Shown here piece by piece: positions 36,450 through 49,665 of a stretch of 64,000 bases of DNA. Position numbers and translations under genes: made by a program. The notes under the pieces are model-generated. The model saw only the letters and a program-made list of their open reading frames with translations. It was not told the origin of the DNA and ran no database searches. The stretch is taken from positions 40,197,994-40,261,993 of the forward strand of contig NC_092322.1 of NCBI RefSeq assembly GCF_036785885.1. Direction: 5' to 3'. The stretch comes from Coffea arabica. Lineage: Eukaryota > Streptophyta > Magnoliopsida > Gentianales > Rubiaceae. Numbering within the stretch: position 1 is the first letter of the stretch; each line of letters starts with the position of its first letter.

Positions 36450-37887
36450 TGAGATCTCCATTTGCAGGTAATAAGAATGAATTGATATTTCACGTTAATA
36501 GTTACAAGAAACCGATAATCGTTTGGCTAAGATGGCACAATAATTAAGAGCGAGAGATGAAAAAGATCATGGTCTAGAAGATCCTTGTGTAGGGGTTAAA
36601 GTTGAACATGTTAGGGAATGGGGAACATTTAGTTTCAATTAATCTAGTGAAGCACTACTTGTGATCTTTCGTAGTGGGACGATGGGAGTAGAACTTAAGA
36701 GTTTGTGCCTTAGAGATGGATGCACTTTTGATAATCACTTGTTCATTTTTGTTTGTTGACTTTGACTTGGTATGTACTTTACTTGGCTTGTTTGTGACCT
36801 CTTGATTCATATTATGACTTTTGATATATGTAAAGAATCATACTCCTAATTCTAAATATATTTGTAACTTATATATGCTTTAAGTTCTTCTATGCCTAAG
36901 TATTCCTTTTTTTACGCCTATAGACTTATATTAAGTATGGCTCGGCAAGGACAATGAATGGGTTGTGGTGTGGGTTTAGGCAACCCGCACTCTTGAGAAA
37001 GAATGATGGCCGGTCTTATGTAATCCAATGGGATCTTAGTGATAGATATGAATCGGAAATGAACGAGAAGATTAGACCTACCAGTGATATAAAAGATTGA
37101 TCTAATTGGGTACCTAGAGAGGTTCTCCCCTGTGCAATTTTAATAATTATTCTACCATATCTTGTGGTTGGTCCTGTGGACATGTTTCAACCTTTTATGA
37201 ATGTTTGAACTTTCAAAATATTTCGTTGGTTCTTTGTGAAGTGACTTGAACTCATTACTTATCTGCTGTAAAAAAAAACACCTTCTCTCTTAAAAGCGTT
37301 TTCTAGAATATATGTTTATTCAAACGCAATTCTTAACTCGAAACTTTGATGAAATTTTTGAAACATCCTTCAGTTATATGTTATTTCATTGTATACGCTC
37401 TTTAATACCCATGCATTGAGTCGCATGATTAATTTTCTTAAATGTATTTGAGGAATTTGAAATATGTATTAATGATGGTGGCAAAAACATTACTTGAAGT
37501 TTCTTACTAAGAAAACTTAGTATCGGACCATGAAGAAAGGTTTGTATCTTTTAGCTCTAATTTTGAAATTGTGAATCGTATTTTGCCACATACATATCCG
37601 AAATACATAAAAAAAAACCCTCATTTTTGTCTCGCATATTATGATTGACTTGATTTGAGCAAAAATTTTAGTGGTCATTTGGGACCAAAGAAATCCGGTT
37701 ATTTCTAAAATTGTTAATTTTGGAAATCGAATGCTAGTAAATGATTTTTGGACAAATTGAGTCGAAGATTTTAGTCAAGTTAATTTTCTATTGAAAATAT
37801 ATCTTCCTATTTGAGTTTCGAACCACCGGATGGAATCATTTAACTAGATCTTTAATTGACCCTGGAGTTGACTATTCTTGTGAAAAC
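36450..37887 (+). mobile_element. internal remnant of a plus-strand chromovirus, no ORF
   Basis: This stretch lies between the gag remnant of the minus-strand element and the solo LTR. With 41311-41522 it seems to be the 3' internal part of the plus-strand element whose LTR starts at 41523. I see no intact protein frame; the origin of 36450-37400 is not clear. Confidence 0.35.
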
Positions 37888-40800
37888 TGTGACAGCCCTA
37901 CCTCCCCCTAAGGCGAATCAAAGGGTTTGGTGGATCACCTGTCCAACTCTCGCCAGGACTACGGATCCGGAACGAGTGTAAACTCTACCAACCGCTCAAA
38001 AGAACTTCGAGAAGATAACATTCACTATCCGAAACCCAAACAAGTACAACAACTTTAGATAACCCTAGAAAAGAACATTTCCAAACCCAATCAACTTAGG
38101 ACATGGTTAAACACTTTTATATACACATGGTTGCAAATTTACAATTCAAAAGGGAATTGTTTAGTTAAAAATACAGTTAAGGTGTTCCAACCATCGATGA
38201 GCTATACAAAAGAATACTAAAACTAGCTCAACTCATGCTTCAAAATATCAGAGTCTCCAAAAGGCGGTTTCCTGTAAGGAAAACAAGGATAACGAAACGG
38301 GGTGAGTTAAAAGCTTAATGAGGTACCAACAGTATAAACAGTAGAATCAGTACAATTCATGAGAAAGCACTTTGGAGGCACATATCCACGTCAAATACGA
38401 GAAATGAATGAACATCACAATGTAACGGATACAGGTGGCTCTCAGGAGCCAAATCCCCGTTGCTATATTTGATCCAGTCTCGTTGACCCTCCGTCAACGT
38501 TCGAATAAAGAAACCAGTCCAATAGAACACCACTTTAATGCCAAAATCCCGTTCACCAAACATACCCTTTACCGGACCCGAACGCCAAACAGGAACAGGA
38601 ATGGTAATACTCGAGTATTCCGGAATCAAGAGTTTCAATACCCAAAAATTCCCCAGGAACAGGTACCAATAGCTTGTCAATTATCTCGACCAAGCCCTTG
38701 CTAGCTCGATTTAATTAACTTCCCATGAGGTTGAGCTCAAGTTTAACAGGACGATCATTGGACATACTTCCAAACGATCTCATAACAAGTGCAAGTAACA
38801 AACTCAAGTTCATAACAAGTACAAGTAATAGATTTCAGTTGGTACAACACAGGCAAGAGAACGAGTGTGATAAAGTACACCCTCGTCTCAATCAAACTAA
38901 ACAGGATTCATAGTCATTCATGTCATAGATTTCAAGTACAGATAACTCAAATAGCAACAATGCAAGGGAGTGGTACACTCACCAGTTCAAATAAGGATAA
39001 CTTCAAAAGTTTCCTTCCCAGGTGTGGCTTTCATCGTCGGCACCTCCTAGAACAATCAAGGCAAACACTTAAAAGTCGACTCCAAGACCTAGTACGGAAT
39101 TCGCAAGTGAGACTCGGTTATGAGCTATATGCCTAGCCAAAAGAGCCATTAATGCAAAGCAAAGAGGTGACCTCAGAGTGAAAAGGTAACAATTAGTTTT
39201 AAAGGCATGAACAACCTCAAAACCCTACCTACAATGACTGACCAACTCCAAATTTGAAGTAGAAAATGAAAGTGAAGTCGATACTAGGAAAACAGGATTT
39301 TCCAGTTTCGCGCAACCCTATATGAAAAATCATATCTCAAGTTTTGTAAATCTAAAATTAGTAAAAGATACCGTTGGAAAATACATTCAAAGGGGTATAA
39401 CTTTCCAGAGAACACCCTCATAAGATTCAGAATGCAAGTCAGTCAAATTCAAGTCTCAAGTTGCTGCTTTATCCAGTGAAAGACAGAACAGATACAATAT
39501 TTCAGTCAACTTTGAAAAATCACCATAAATGGTACAGACATAAACAGGGTCTAAAATTTGTATGGTTTATAGCCCTATGAATCTAGTTTAAAACTCAATA
39601 AACGGAACTCAATTCCGACATTCCTACATCAAGATATAAAAAATTTCCGGAGACTGTGCAGAAGCTCCGCGAAAATTTTGACAGCATTTCCCTTGTCTTT
39701 CTTTACTTTTCCAACCAAACCTCAACACCCAATCACAAACTATCAAACACCTTTAATTAGAGCCAAAATACCCTTCAAAACAACCAAATGGTAGCTCAAC
39801 AAAGAAACCCTAGAAAAGCCCCAATTATAAACCCTAAAACCAAAAGACAGTTTTGATGTCATTTAGCGGAACGGACACAACTGGAGCTACACTTATCGGA
39901 TTGGGATGAAATTTACACCGTTTCGAAGCTAAGAAGAGAGCTATAACTTTCATGAAGACCACTCAGTCCAGTTCTCACCCTAACTAGGTCAAATTTACCA
40001 AAACAATTCCAGATTTTCCAATTCGAAGTTTACTGTGGCAGTCCTGATTCATTCAGTCATATCTCAGCATATACAACTCCAATTCAAGTGATTCCAAAGC
40101 CATTTGAAAGCTAAGATACAACATTTAAATCTTATGAAGACATTGACAACCAAATCAGTGGTATTCCTGGTCACAATAACCAATTGCAGAAGCTAATTAG
40201 CATGTTCGGATAGAAACAGGGCAGCAGGGTGGTAAATTTGAAGGGTATTTCGATCTGTTCAAAGGCTACGTTGCTCTGATTGAGACGAAATTTTGCAGGA
40301 AACTATAAAACATCATCCTCTACAACTTTTATGTTTTAACCTAAGTCTAATTCGGCCTCTAACTATGGGTAACAGTACCGGGCAGAAGGGAAAAAAATGG
40401 AAACCCTAATCTGGAAATTTTTGCTTCAAACCAGAAATTTTCCACTAATCATTACAATTATCATACCAAAGCTTCATTCTAACCCATACTAGACCATCAT
40501 CCATGGCCACACAATATTAATCATATGAAAACAGAAAAATCATGAATAAATATGAAAATTCACCAATTTCCACCACAAGGCATGAAACAACACCTAAAAC
40601 CATCTATTTAACTCTCATAAGCCATCAATTGAACATTAACAAGATTAAAGGAAAGGTTCCTTGGTCACTTACCTTGCAAACCCAAGAAAAGAAGCAACTT
40701 GGTACCTTAACCTTCCAAACCACTTCACAACCAACCTTAATACCACTAAACTAAGAGGTTTTATGGAGTAATTTGAAGATTAACCGGTTGGAATGAAAGA

Positions 40801-41310
40801 TTGAGCAAGATTGAGTAGAAGAAATTTGATAGCTTTTCTTTCTTTTGCTCTCCAAGAGATTCAGCCAAGAGAGGGAAAAATAAGAGGATTTTTGGCCAAT
40901 TTTTGGTATTTATTTGGTAAAGGTGATAAGATGGTCATATGGTCAAAATGTAAGAATTAATCAACAAGTGACACTTGTCACCTCAATTAATACATGGTTA
41001 TCCTTTTGTCTCTCCACTCTCATCCATATAACAACCTCTAATTATCTCTTAGCACCTGGTAAAATAAATCCGGTATCCAAAACTTAACCTAACTGGCCAA
41101 ATTTTTCCGAACTTTTCGCACTAGCGGGTCCCACGTCCGGTATATGCTCTTAATTTCTCAAAAACCAACCGATACTAGAAAAATTATCTAAAAACTATAT
41201 TTACTCATAAAAATTATCTAGAAAATTTTTCCTAATAAAGAAAATGCATAAAAGGCGTATAATTAAATAAAATAAAGTCTAGAAAATCAGAAAATTTACG
41301 GGTTCTCACG
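37888..41310 (-). mobile_element. nested solo LTR (3,423 bp), Tekay-like, target duplication AAAAC
   Basis: The left end TGTGACAGCCCTACCTCCCC matches the end type of the flanking LTRs (reverse orientation); the right end reads GGGTTCTCACG, where TCACA would be expected. AAAAC precedes it (37883-37887) and follows it (41311-41315). No internal region is present, so it is a solo LTR left by recombination between two LTRs. It sits inside the internal region of a plus-strand element and is therefore younger than that element. The final A to G change removes the normal terminal CA. Confidence 0.8.
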
Positions 41311-41499
41311 AAAACCCTATTTTCGTGAGTGGTACAAGTAAAGTGTGATTGCTGCCCTATAGTTTGGAGGGTAGGAGTCCTATGAAGAAATCAGTGCTTA
41401 ATTGTTAGTGCAAATTATAGAAGCTGTGAATTTTGGTAGATCTAGTGGACCTGGCAAATAAAGGGTACAATATTATCGTAAGTATGAATTTCGAGGACG

Positions 41500-41522
41500 A
41501 AATTCTTTTAAGGAGGGGAGGT
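41500..41522 (+). other. polypurine tract of the plus-strand chromovirus
   Basis: CGAGGACGAAATTCTTTTAA is followed by GGAGGGGAGGT and then by the TGTGAGGACC of the LTR, matching the arrangement of the minus-strand copy. Confidence 0.85.
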
Positions 41523-44500
41523 TGTGAGGACCTAAAATTTTCTTGTTTTATTTTATTTTACTGGCTTAATTAATTATTTACCCACACGTTTTTTTCGAAT
41601 ATTTTATTTCAAACTTTTATTGCTCAAATACATGAAATTGTGGCTCATATGTATTTTAAAAATGACTTGATTCCAAAAGTTAATTTTTTGAAAGCTCGTT
41701 AAGTGAGAATAGTGAATACGTGTTTGGAGACAATAACCAATTTGAGAGTACAATGAGTTTGAAAAATTGGAGACTTGTACATTAGTTTTGAAATAGGTAT
41801 TTTTATGTTTAAGTGCTCAAGTGATAGTTAGTTATACTATCGTTATAAGAATTTCTTGGAGATTCACTTTATCGCGCTTAAATCAGGAGTACGCATTTTT
41901 ACGCGCGCGATTAATTGAAAGACTTAAAACCATTATTTTTAGACTATTAAGAGTGAATAATAATAGTATGAATGAAAGTGCATTAGAGGTTTAGGGCACT
42001 AGTGAAACAAACCCGAGAGGAATCGGGTGCGAAACGTGCGCAAACGCGCACTATTAAAAAGTTGACTTTAAGACACTTTTGGGCCACACATTTGAGCTTC
42101 TTAAGAAGCCTTATCATCAGCAAAAACTCCCTCCTTTTTGCTCCAAGACAGCCGAAACCAAGAAGAAGAAAAAGAGACCAAAAGCTCTTCATTTTCTTGC
42201 TCATTCCTCCACCATTTCACCTCAAAATTTAACCACACTTCACTAAACACTTGGTGATCATCTTAAGTTACAAAAGGGGGCTGCTTTCCACGGTTTTCTT
42301 GGACATTTTTGGACTGAAATTTTGCCTTAGGTTCATCCAAGCAAGTAAGTGACAATCCACCTTAAAAATCTTGATTTATAGAAGTAGTATTGCACTTATA
42401 AGCTTGTATATTCATGTGGGTAACTTTATTTATGATGGAAAATGTTGTGTGGGTTCTATGAACTCCCATTATGGTTGGATGGACTGATTTGTTGTGTTTT
42501 GATGGTATTAATGTTGGTTTAGTGCTTAAACTAGTGGAATAATGTTGTATTGTTGGTAGAAACTCAAAGGGGAGTGAAGGAGAAAATTTTTCAATTCTGC
42601 CCCTATGTTGTCCGTGACCCTTAGGGTGATTTTTCATGGTTCTAATGACTTATTTATGATTTATATATGTTGTGTGGGTTGTGTAAAAAGTTTCATAAAA
42701 AAATAACGTGATTTGGTTGGCCAAACGTTGTGATTTCGGATGTTCGGCAAATCTGGAAATTTTCCTGTCACTGCCCTGGCAGTGTTTTTCAAACGGCCAT
42801 AACTTTTTACTCCGATATCGAAATTGAGTGCCGTTTGTGGCTTTGGAAACTAGATATTCCCAGATTTTCAATAGTATAAAATTCATGTCCAGACTCCACC
42901 TGAGTGAACCGTACCACTCATTTGAACATGACTGTACTGTTTCGCTGGTTCATTGGAGTCCACGTCTTGAGCTGCAACTTGATGCTCAAGGATGAGCTAG
43001 TTGTGGACAGATTTTAAAACTGATTTTTTCTGAGAAATTGTAACCTTATGAATGAAGTTTTCAATGCCACCAACTATGCTTAATTCCAAGTTGAATTGAG
43101 TGAGATATGGCCAAATTACAGACCTGATTTTGCTTGAAAATCCTCTTTTGGCTAGTTAAATGGCCTATCTTGATTTGGGACTTGTTGTTTGGAAACTTTG
43201 ATGTCCAACATCTACCAAACTTTATATTAGATGTTCCTTAGACTTTGTTTCACAAATAAACCAGATGCTTAATCAGATGAAATTCAACAGAGGAATAGTT
43301 CTTATATGATAGTATAATACTGCCAAATTTGGTGCCATTCCGAGTCCGTTTCAATGCTTAACCAAAGTCCCAAAGTTTGTGATTTGAACCTGGAAATTGC
43401 CTAAAAGTTTTGATTTTTCAGCAACTTTGAGCTACTATATCTTGGTGCTCAAAACTCCAATTCTTGTTTGCTTGTTATGTTTTAAACTTTGTTTGTGACT
43501 CTAATTGAGTTCCAAATTTCAGAGGCTGGTTCACATTGTGTGAATTTTACTGAATTTCCAAACTTTGCTGAAAACCAACCCCGAAACTGTCTCGCAAGCC
43601 AAAACAGCAACTTTGAGACAAATTTTGAATACCTTCCGTTTGGAATCATGGAAAAGTGTCTTCTAAAAACTTTTATTACTTTGGAAGTAGTTTCCAACGG
43701 TATCAAGTTTTCCAATTTTGGACTCATAGAGAGTGAGATCTGATTTTTCAAATTTTGCTTGCTGAATCTGAAATTTCCGAACTTAAAGGAAATTGAGGGT
43801 TTCAAACTCTCCATTTTCCTCCGATATATTGCCAGACCGTTTTACACTTGATTTCAAAGGCAAAAATCAGATTTCTCTTGTGTTTTTGAAACCCACTTCC
43901 GAGCCTCGATTATAAATAATTAAGGCTCAATTCATGAATTCTCCTTAGATTGTATACTAGTACAACTTTCTTTGATAAGTAAGGGTTCGAAGTGATAGTG
44001 TATAATAATTGATGGTTATTTACTCAGGCGCTCAAGGGGACTTTCAAGAGCGACTCGGAGCGGACGCCTAAACACTTGTTTGGGCGCTTACTCACTTGTT
44101 TTGACTAGGTGAGTGTTTCATATAGGAGTACGTAATTTCAATAAGTCTATGGCATGCTTATTCCATGATCATTAAGTGTTAAATACTACATGTCAAGTAT
44201 TTACCACACTCATGCATATTTAAGTAAAGTATACTTGAATTACTAGACATAAAATACTTGAAATGCATATTTACGTGAAGTGTTGCAATGATTAATTATA
44301 CTATGGCTGCATAAGTTGATTGGAGTGAATCTGCTCGACTCTTAAGTGGTAAAAGTGGGAAATGGCCAATGGCGGCCTATTAAAATGGCAAATATCTGCT
44401 TATTAACCGTAATTACTTACCGTAAACCGTTAATCGTTAATCGTTAACCGTTAACTGAAATTACTTACCGTTTGCCAACCCACTTGATTACCTGCTTACT

Positions 44501-45499
44501 CGACTACCAATCGACTTGATTACCTGCTTATTTGATTATTTGACTACTTGATTATTTGATTACCATAAATTACATGTTTATATAAAATTGTCCACCATTT
44601 TAAGGCAAGTGTGTGCTTTATCTCACTCGACCTACGAAAAGAATAGATTTTTACCGTTCGCCAAGTTATTTGATTACTTGTGCATGTTGTAAGCTCTAAG
44701 CTGAACTTGGGTCTTGCCCTTGGTTACTGACCTACTCGAGCCAGGACTGGACTCGGTCAGGTAGGTTGGAACCCTGGGCCACCATTTCAGTATATTCGAG
44801 TATTACCACTGGAGGGATAACGTGATGGTGGTCAGACAAACCGAGGGGATTCGGAAGTTATAAGGTGCAGATGACCGACATGGTTCCACTGGAACACCGT
44901 ATCCTTCAATGTGTGTTTATTTTGCATAGAGATAACTATTTCATGCAAATGTACCAACATGCAAATCTTGTGTCATACCTGTGATATGTTCAAATTACTC
45001 GTACCATGATAATTATCTCATGTTAATGTGTCATACTTGTGATATGCTCAAAATACTCGTATAATGATAATTGTCTCATGTTCATGAGCCAACGTGCAAC
45101 CCCGAACCATACATGTGGTAGCTCAATTACTTGATTTATTAAAACTGCTAGAGTGTCTTGGAACCTCACTGGGCTGTGTAGCTCATCCCACGTTTTTGTT
45201 TTCTTTAACAGGGTTCAAGACCAAGAGTGCACGTGAATAGTACAAGATAGCTTTCTTTTGAAAATTTAAAGTTGTATTATAGTAGATGGTTATAGTACAT
45301 ATTCCTTTGGGTTGTACTTAAGCTTGAAAGCTAAATAATTGTAAGTGTGAAATATTTTGGAGTACTTTAATTATGTATTGAAATTATTTGAAGTATTCTG
45401 AACTTTTGAATTGTGGATTGTCGTGAGTCCTGGCGAGAGCTGGGCAGGCGTCCCACAGATACCCTTTGGTTCGCCTTAGGGAGAAGTGGGAGCGTCACA
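41523..45499 (+). repeat. 3' LTR (3,977 bp) of a plus-strand Tekay/Del-type chromovirus
   Basis: It starts TGTGAGGACC after a polypurine tract and ends GGGAGCGTCACA at 45499. Blocks are the reverse complement of the LTR at 30341-34519: the 43480-43750 segment translates to IEFQISEAGSHCVNFTEFPN, nearly the same as the minus-strand reading of 32200-32480. That likeness is LTR homology, not a gene. Short repeats of CGTTAAT and TTGATTACCTGCTTA lie near 44400-44560. Confidence 0.8.
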
Positions 45500-46334
45500 G
45501 TCTAGATTTCCAAATCAAAGGGAGTTAAATTGAATATTTGTCAATCCGCAGGAAATTATAGTATAGCTTTCTAAACCAAAGGGAGTTAAATTAAACATTT
45601 GTCCAATCACAAGGAACTTTTTTGTTATTTTATCCATAATTCAATTATGAAGTCAATTTTAATAGCTTATATTACAGCCTTTGCCTAAGATTAGGTCATC
45701 TTTATTTTTTTAGCTTAACCCTAAAATTAGACGATTACCAAGAGCCTTTCTTCTTGTGTTGCGAGAAATGCTAAAGTTTCTTTCTTGTCCTAGATAAATT
45801 CTTGTAGTTACGACATGGCAATATTATACTGTAAATCTTCCTTACTATTTGTGCATTTTTCCAGACTATTGTATGGATAGAAACTATTTTTTAAAAAGTT
45901 TTTCTCAAGGTTTTCTAAACATGTTTCTACGATTTTTTTTTATATTTTACAAATACCTTTTTATCTCACAAATACCATATCATAAAAAGTTTTACCATAA
46001 TTAAAACTAATTTTTTCCAAATAAGCTTCAATTGTCAAGGACTCATTTGAACAGTTTTTGCCATGGAGGTTACTAGACATGAAGAAAAAACTAATTTTTC
46101 CAAATAATCTCCAATTGTCAAACACTCACTCCAAAAGTTTTTGCCACAGAGGCAACTGAAGATGAAGAGAAAAATAATTTTCCTATTTAGTCCAATTTTT
46201 GGTATGGTGAAAGATGGAAGTTTAAAAAAAATAACAAACAAAAATATATTGGATGTTTGCTATAATAAAATTTGCAACTGATGCAGAATATTAGAAATTT
46301 CAAATGTTGATCGTTCATAGTACTGGTCTTTATA
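45500..46334. other. intergenic with two local duplications
   Basis: AAAGGGAGTTAAATT with AATATTTGTC/AACATTTGTC occurs twice (about 45518 and 45580). A block of about 80 bp (TCCAAATAA, CAATTGTCAA, TTTTTGCCA) is repeated at about 46015-46095 and 46097-46180. No gene seen. Confidence 0.6.
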
Positions 46335-48839
46335 TCTATCTATATAGTATTCTTTGTCTATATCATTTCTGGATTTACTTTGCCATAGGTAATAGAAATC
46401 TAATGATAAAAAGAAAAAAATCATGTAAGACTAATAGACTACCATTATTATTATTATTAACATAACACTCTAAGAGCCAAAGGTGTTACTGTTCATTCAC
46501 TTTTTCGTCGTCGGTATCACGTGCCAGAGGCGTGTCTTTTTTTTTTTTTTTTCGGTGACCAGGGAACTGTGAAGAAGAGCCACCTTAAACGCGTGCTCAT
46601 TGTAATAATTCCCAAGCTTGGGGTTAGTGGGGTTTGCCAGGGGAAGGAAAACGCTGTCATAATTAGGGGCCTGGGAGGAGGAGTTTCTGTTTGCTTTTCC
46701 TGATAGTCAGCAGAGAAAAGTTCCCAGTTGTGATTTCGTCTCTTCCGGCCATTTCCTTATGGCTTCCCGTTTCTTTTCCTAATTTCCTTTCTTTCTCCTG
46801 ATTTCTTTTCCTAATTTTATTTTAAGGCGTTATACTCTCATCTTGGTTTCACCATTTTCTTTTCTTGCGTCGATGTTGGTGGCTTTCAGCGGAGAAAAGT
46901 TCCCAGTTGTGATTTCGTCTCTTCCGGCCATTTCCTTATGGCTTCGTGTGCTAATTATACAAACGAGTCTTCCTGTTTGCCCAATTGGTAGAGTTGCTCT
47001 CTTGTGCATTTATCATTTTCTTTTAACAGCACTTCTAAGTTTTAGATTCTGTATCCTTGGGTTGGGCATCTACTTTCTTGGAATACGCTACTGAGAAACA
47101 AGGCAACCCAGAGAAATAAGAATAAGGAATGCCCTATCGGAAACAAGAGAACCCAAAGAAATAGAAATAAGCTATTACTGTTTAAAAAAAAAAAAAACTA
47201 TATTGCTGGTAATTTCCGATCTGTCCATTACAGAAACTGGAATTTTTTACATAGCAATTGCGAAGTACAGAAGTAGAAGGAAGAATTTGATAAATACAAA
47301 TTGCGCTCCGCTGCCTTTTTCCTTAGAAAGACTTTTTCCCCTTTAGAAAAAAAACACCTTTTCCTCTCAGCTATAGCTGCTTAGCTCGCTGCTTACTTTC
47401 ACCTTGAATGCAGCTACTTTTATTTTTTTTCCAGCCTGTATTTTTTTTTCCAATCTCAATGTTAACTAGATTTTTTGACTCTTTTGCCTTGTACGACAAC
47501 GGCACGTTTAAATACCCTCATTTATATTTTTCATGTTTCCAAATAGTTTTAGTTTCGCGTTTTTGTCCCCTTCCAATATATTAATCATACATATATATGC
47601 CTTCATCCCTTCCGAACACGTTGTACTATCTTTTCTTTTCTATACTGTTCATATGTCGTGCCTTTCTGTTTATTTTTTCCCTCCATATATGTGTGATTGG
47701 TCTCTTAAATTTTGATGCTTATTACCCATTTTTTGCCCCGGATACCCACTTAACGCCATTTTCTGCTAACATTCATTGGGATACTCCAAGCTTTGAATAG
47801 ATCGCACGTTTTCCATCAGCGTCAGATCCATTGTTCTTTGCAATGTTCAGTTTTGCCTTCGTTGCTTCTATCGATCTTTACCAGTTTTTGTGCAATGTCA
47901 ATAGTCATTCACAGGGATCTTCGTATGATAGCCGTGCAGAGATAGTAGCCATACAAAAAAAAGGTCAGCTTTTTACTATTTTTAGCCTTCTTTACATGGA
48001 TCTTCGTTTCAGCCCAATAGCCGTGCAGAGGAAAAAAGGTCAACGCTTTGCTACTTTTAAACTTCTTTGCATAGATAGTAGCTAATGAAAGTCCCCTTGC
48101 CTGCTCTTTAATCTTTTTTCCCGTTGCCTGCCTCGACCAGTGTGCTTACAATGTTCTATTAAGCCTTCTGCTTTATCTGGGCTTCTTCCCTTCCTTTGTT
48201 TCTTCTCCTTGCTTTACAGTCAGGCAGCCTTTCTTGCCATCAGGTTGGTGAGTAAAGCTTTTCTGCATGCCTCTTGCATCCTTTATTTACAATGTACACC
48301 ATACGCTTGCTAATTTTTTTCCTTTTGTGCTTACACATTTTTTTTATATTTTCTCCCTGTCTTTGTACTTTCCAGTGGAGCTTTCTTCCAAGAGTCACAC
48401 AGCAAGCTCGGTTGCTTCTCTCGTTGTTTCTTCTTTTTTAAGGTATTATGATTTTCATTAAATAGTCAAATATCTGCTTTAGTGCCTTTACTTGTCATTA
48501 AAGATGTTTACAGTCCATTCTATATAACTAATAGTTTAGTTTTTCGTCATAGCTGCGCTTTAGCTCCTTTATTTTAATCATTACCTTTTCAGCTGTGCTC
48601 CTTGCTTTTCATGCTTTTCCTATTGTGAGACCAGTTTCCCTTGCATCATTACTCACTTTGTGATCAATGGCACTTTTTTCGTGCACTAGCTATGTTGTTA
48701 TGGATTTTTTTGACCTTCTATAAAATCTATCAGGCCGCTATGGTCCTTTGCATATTCTATGGATATGTACTTTTCGTTTTAGCTCCTGCTTCTTTCTTGC
48801 TTAGTGTAGTAAGATCCGTACAGCCTTATTCTTGGTTGC
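46335..48839 (+). other. Helitron 5' leader, non-coding
   Basis: About 2.5 kb of T-rich sequence with no long frame before the transposase ATG. It should contain the promoter and 5' UTR. It includes a direct repeat of about 57 bp (GAGAAAAGTTCCCAGTTGTG and onward through CCATTTCCTTATGGCTTC) at 46710-46766 and 46889-46946. Confidence 0.5.
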
Positions 48840-49625
48840 ATGGACTACAACTTAGTTCGCCGTGGTCGTTATGCGGCCATGGACAAAGACAAAAAAGATG
48901 CTTTGCTTCAGCGTAGAAGAGATGCTTATGCTGCAAAGAAAAACACTTCCCATGTCCCAAAGGATAGCACTGAACCTGCCTATCAAACTAAGCTATATAC
49001 ACATAAGGCAGGAAACTCTGCATCTGGTTCACCATCTACATTGCAACAGATAGACGTATCTGCTCTTGCATCTAAGGTGTCGCATGCTGATCAGCAGAGC
49101 CTTATTGAAGCTTCTGCTCCTCTTATGCGTCGACCAAAGAAGTATAGGAGCCGCCGCATAAAGCATTCTTGTGATATTCCATCTGCTTCGCAACAAATGA
49201 ATGCATCTGCTTCTATCCCTGAGCCGTCTGATAACCATGATGCCCAATTGCCCGTGCATGCCCATGAATTAGCTGATCTTTTTGACTCTATTGCAAATCG
49301 CTTGAATTCTAAACTTGAAACCCAGTCAACTCCTCACCACCCTTATTCCTCTATTTCTCCCTCTTCTGTACAACCATCATTGGAAGGTACATATTTATTG
49401 ATTGGTATCTTCATTCCTCATTAGGTTTCCTCACAGCTTTGCTCCTGCTTTATTAATGGTTAAGTGCTAATGATCTGTTATACCAGTTCCTGCTGTTCTG
49501 CCTATAGAGGAAGGTACCTGTGTTATTGGTCTAGATAATGCTCAGCCATTCGAGTCTCAAAACAGACCAACCATTGTCGTAAATACATCTGTTCCTTCCA
49601 GAGGTAGGTGAATGCCTGGTAATTA

Positions 49626-49665
<40 letters not shown>

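Noticed and set aside
36201..36452. Plus-strand frame rich in His-Val (VHVHVHVH)
   Set aside because: It is the antisense reading of the arginine-glycine repeat of the minus-strand gag.
43489..43743. Plus-strand frame that resembles the minus-strand frame at 32145-32510
   Set aside because: Both lie in homologous LTRs in opposite orientation; the likeness is DNA homology of non-coding LTRs, with no recognised domain.
30341..45499. Single giant retrotransposon bounded by the two outer LTRs
   Set aside because: The LTRs are in opposite orientation, each has its own polypurine tract, and the flanks do not form a target duplication.
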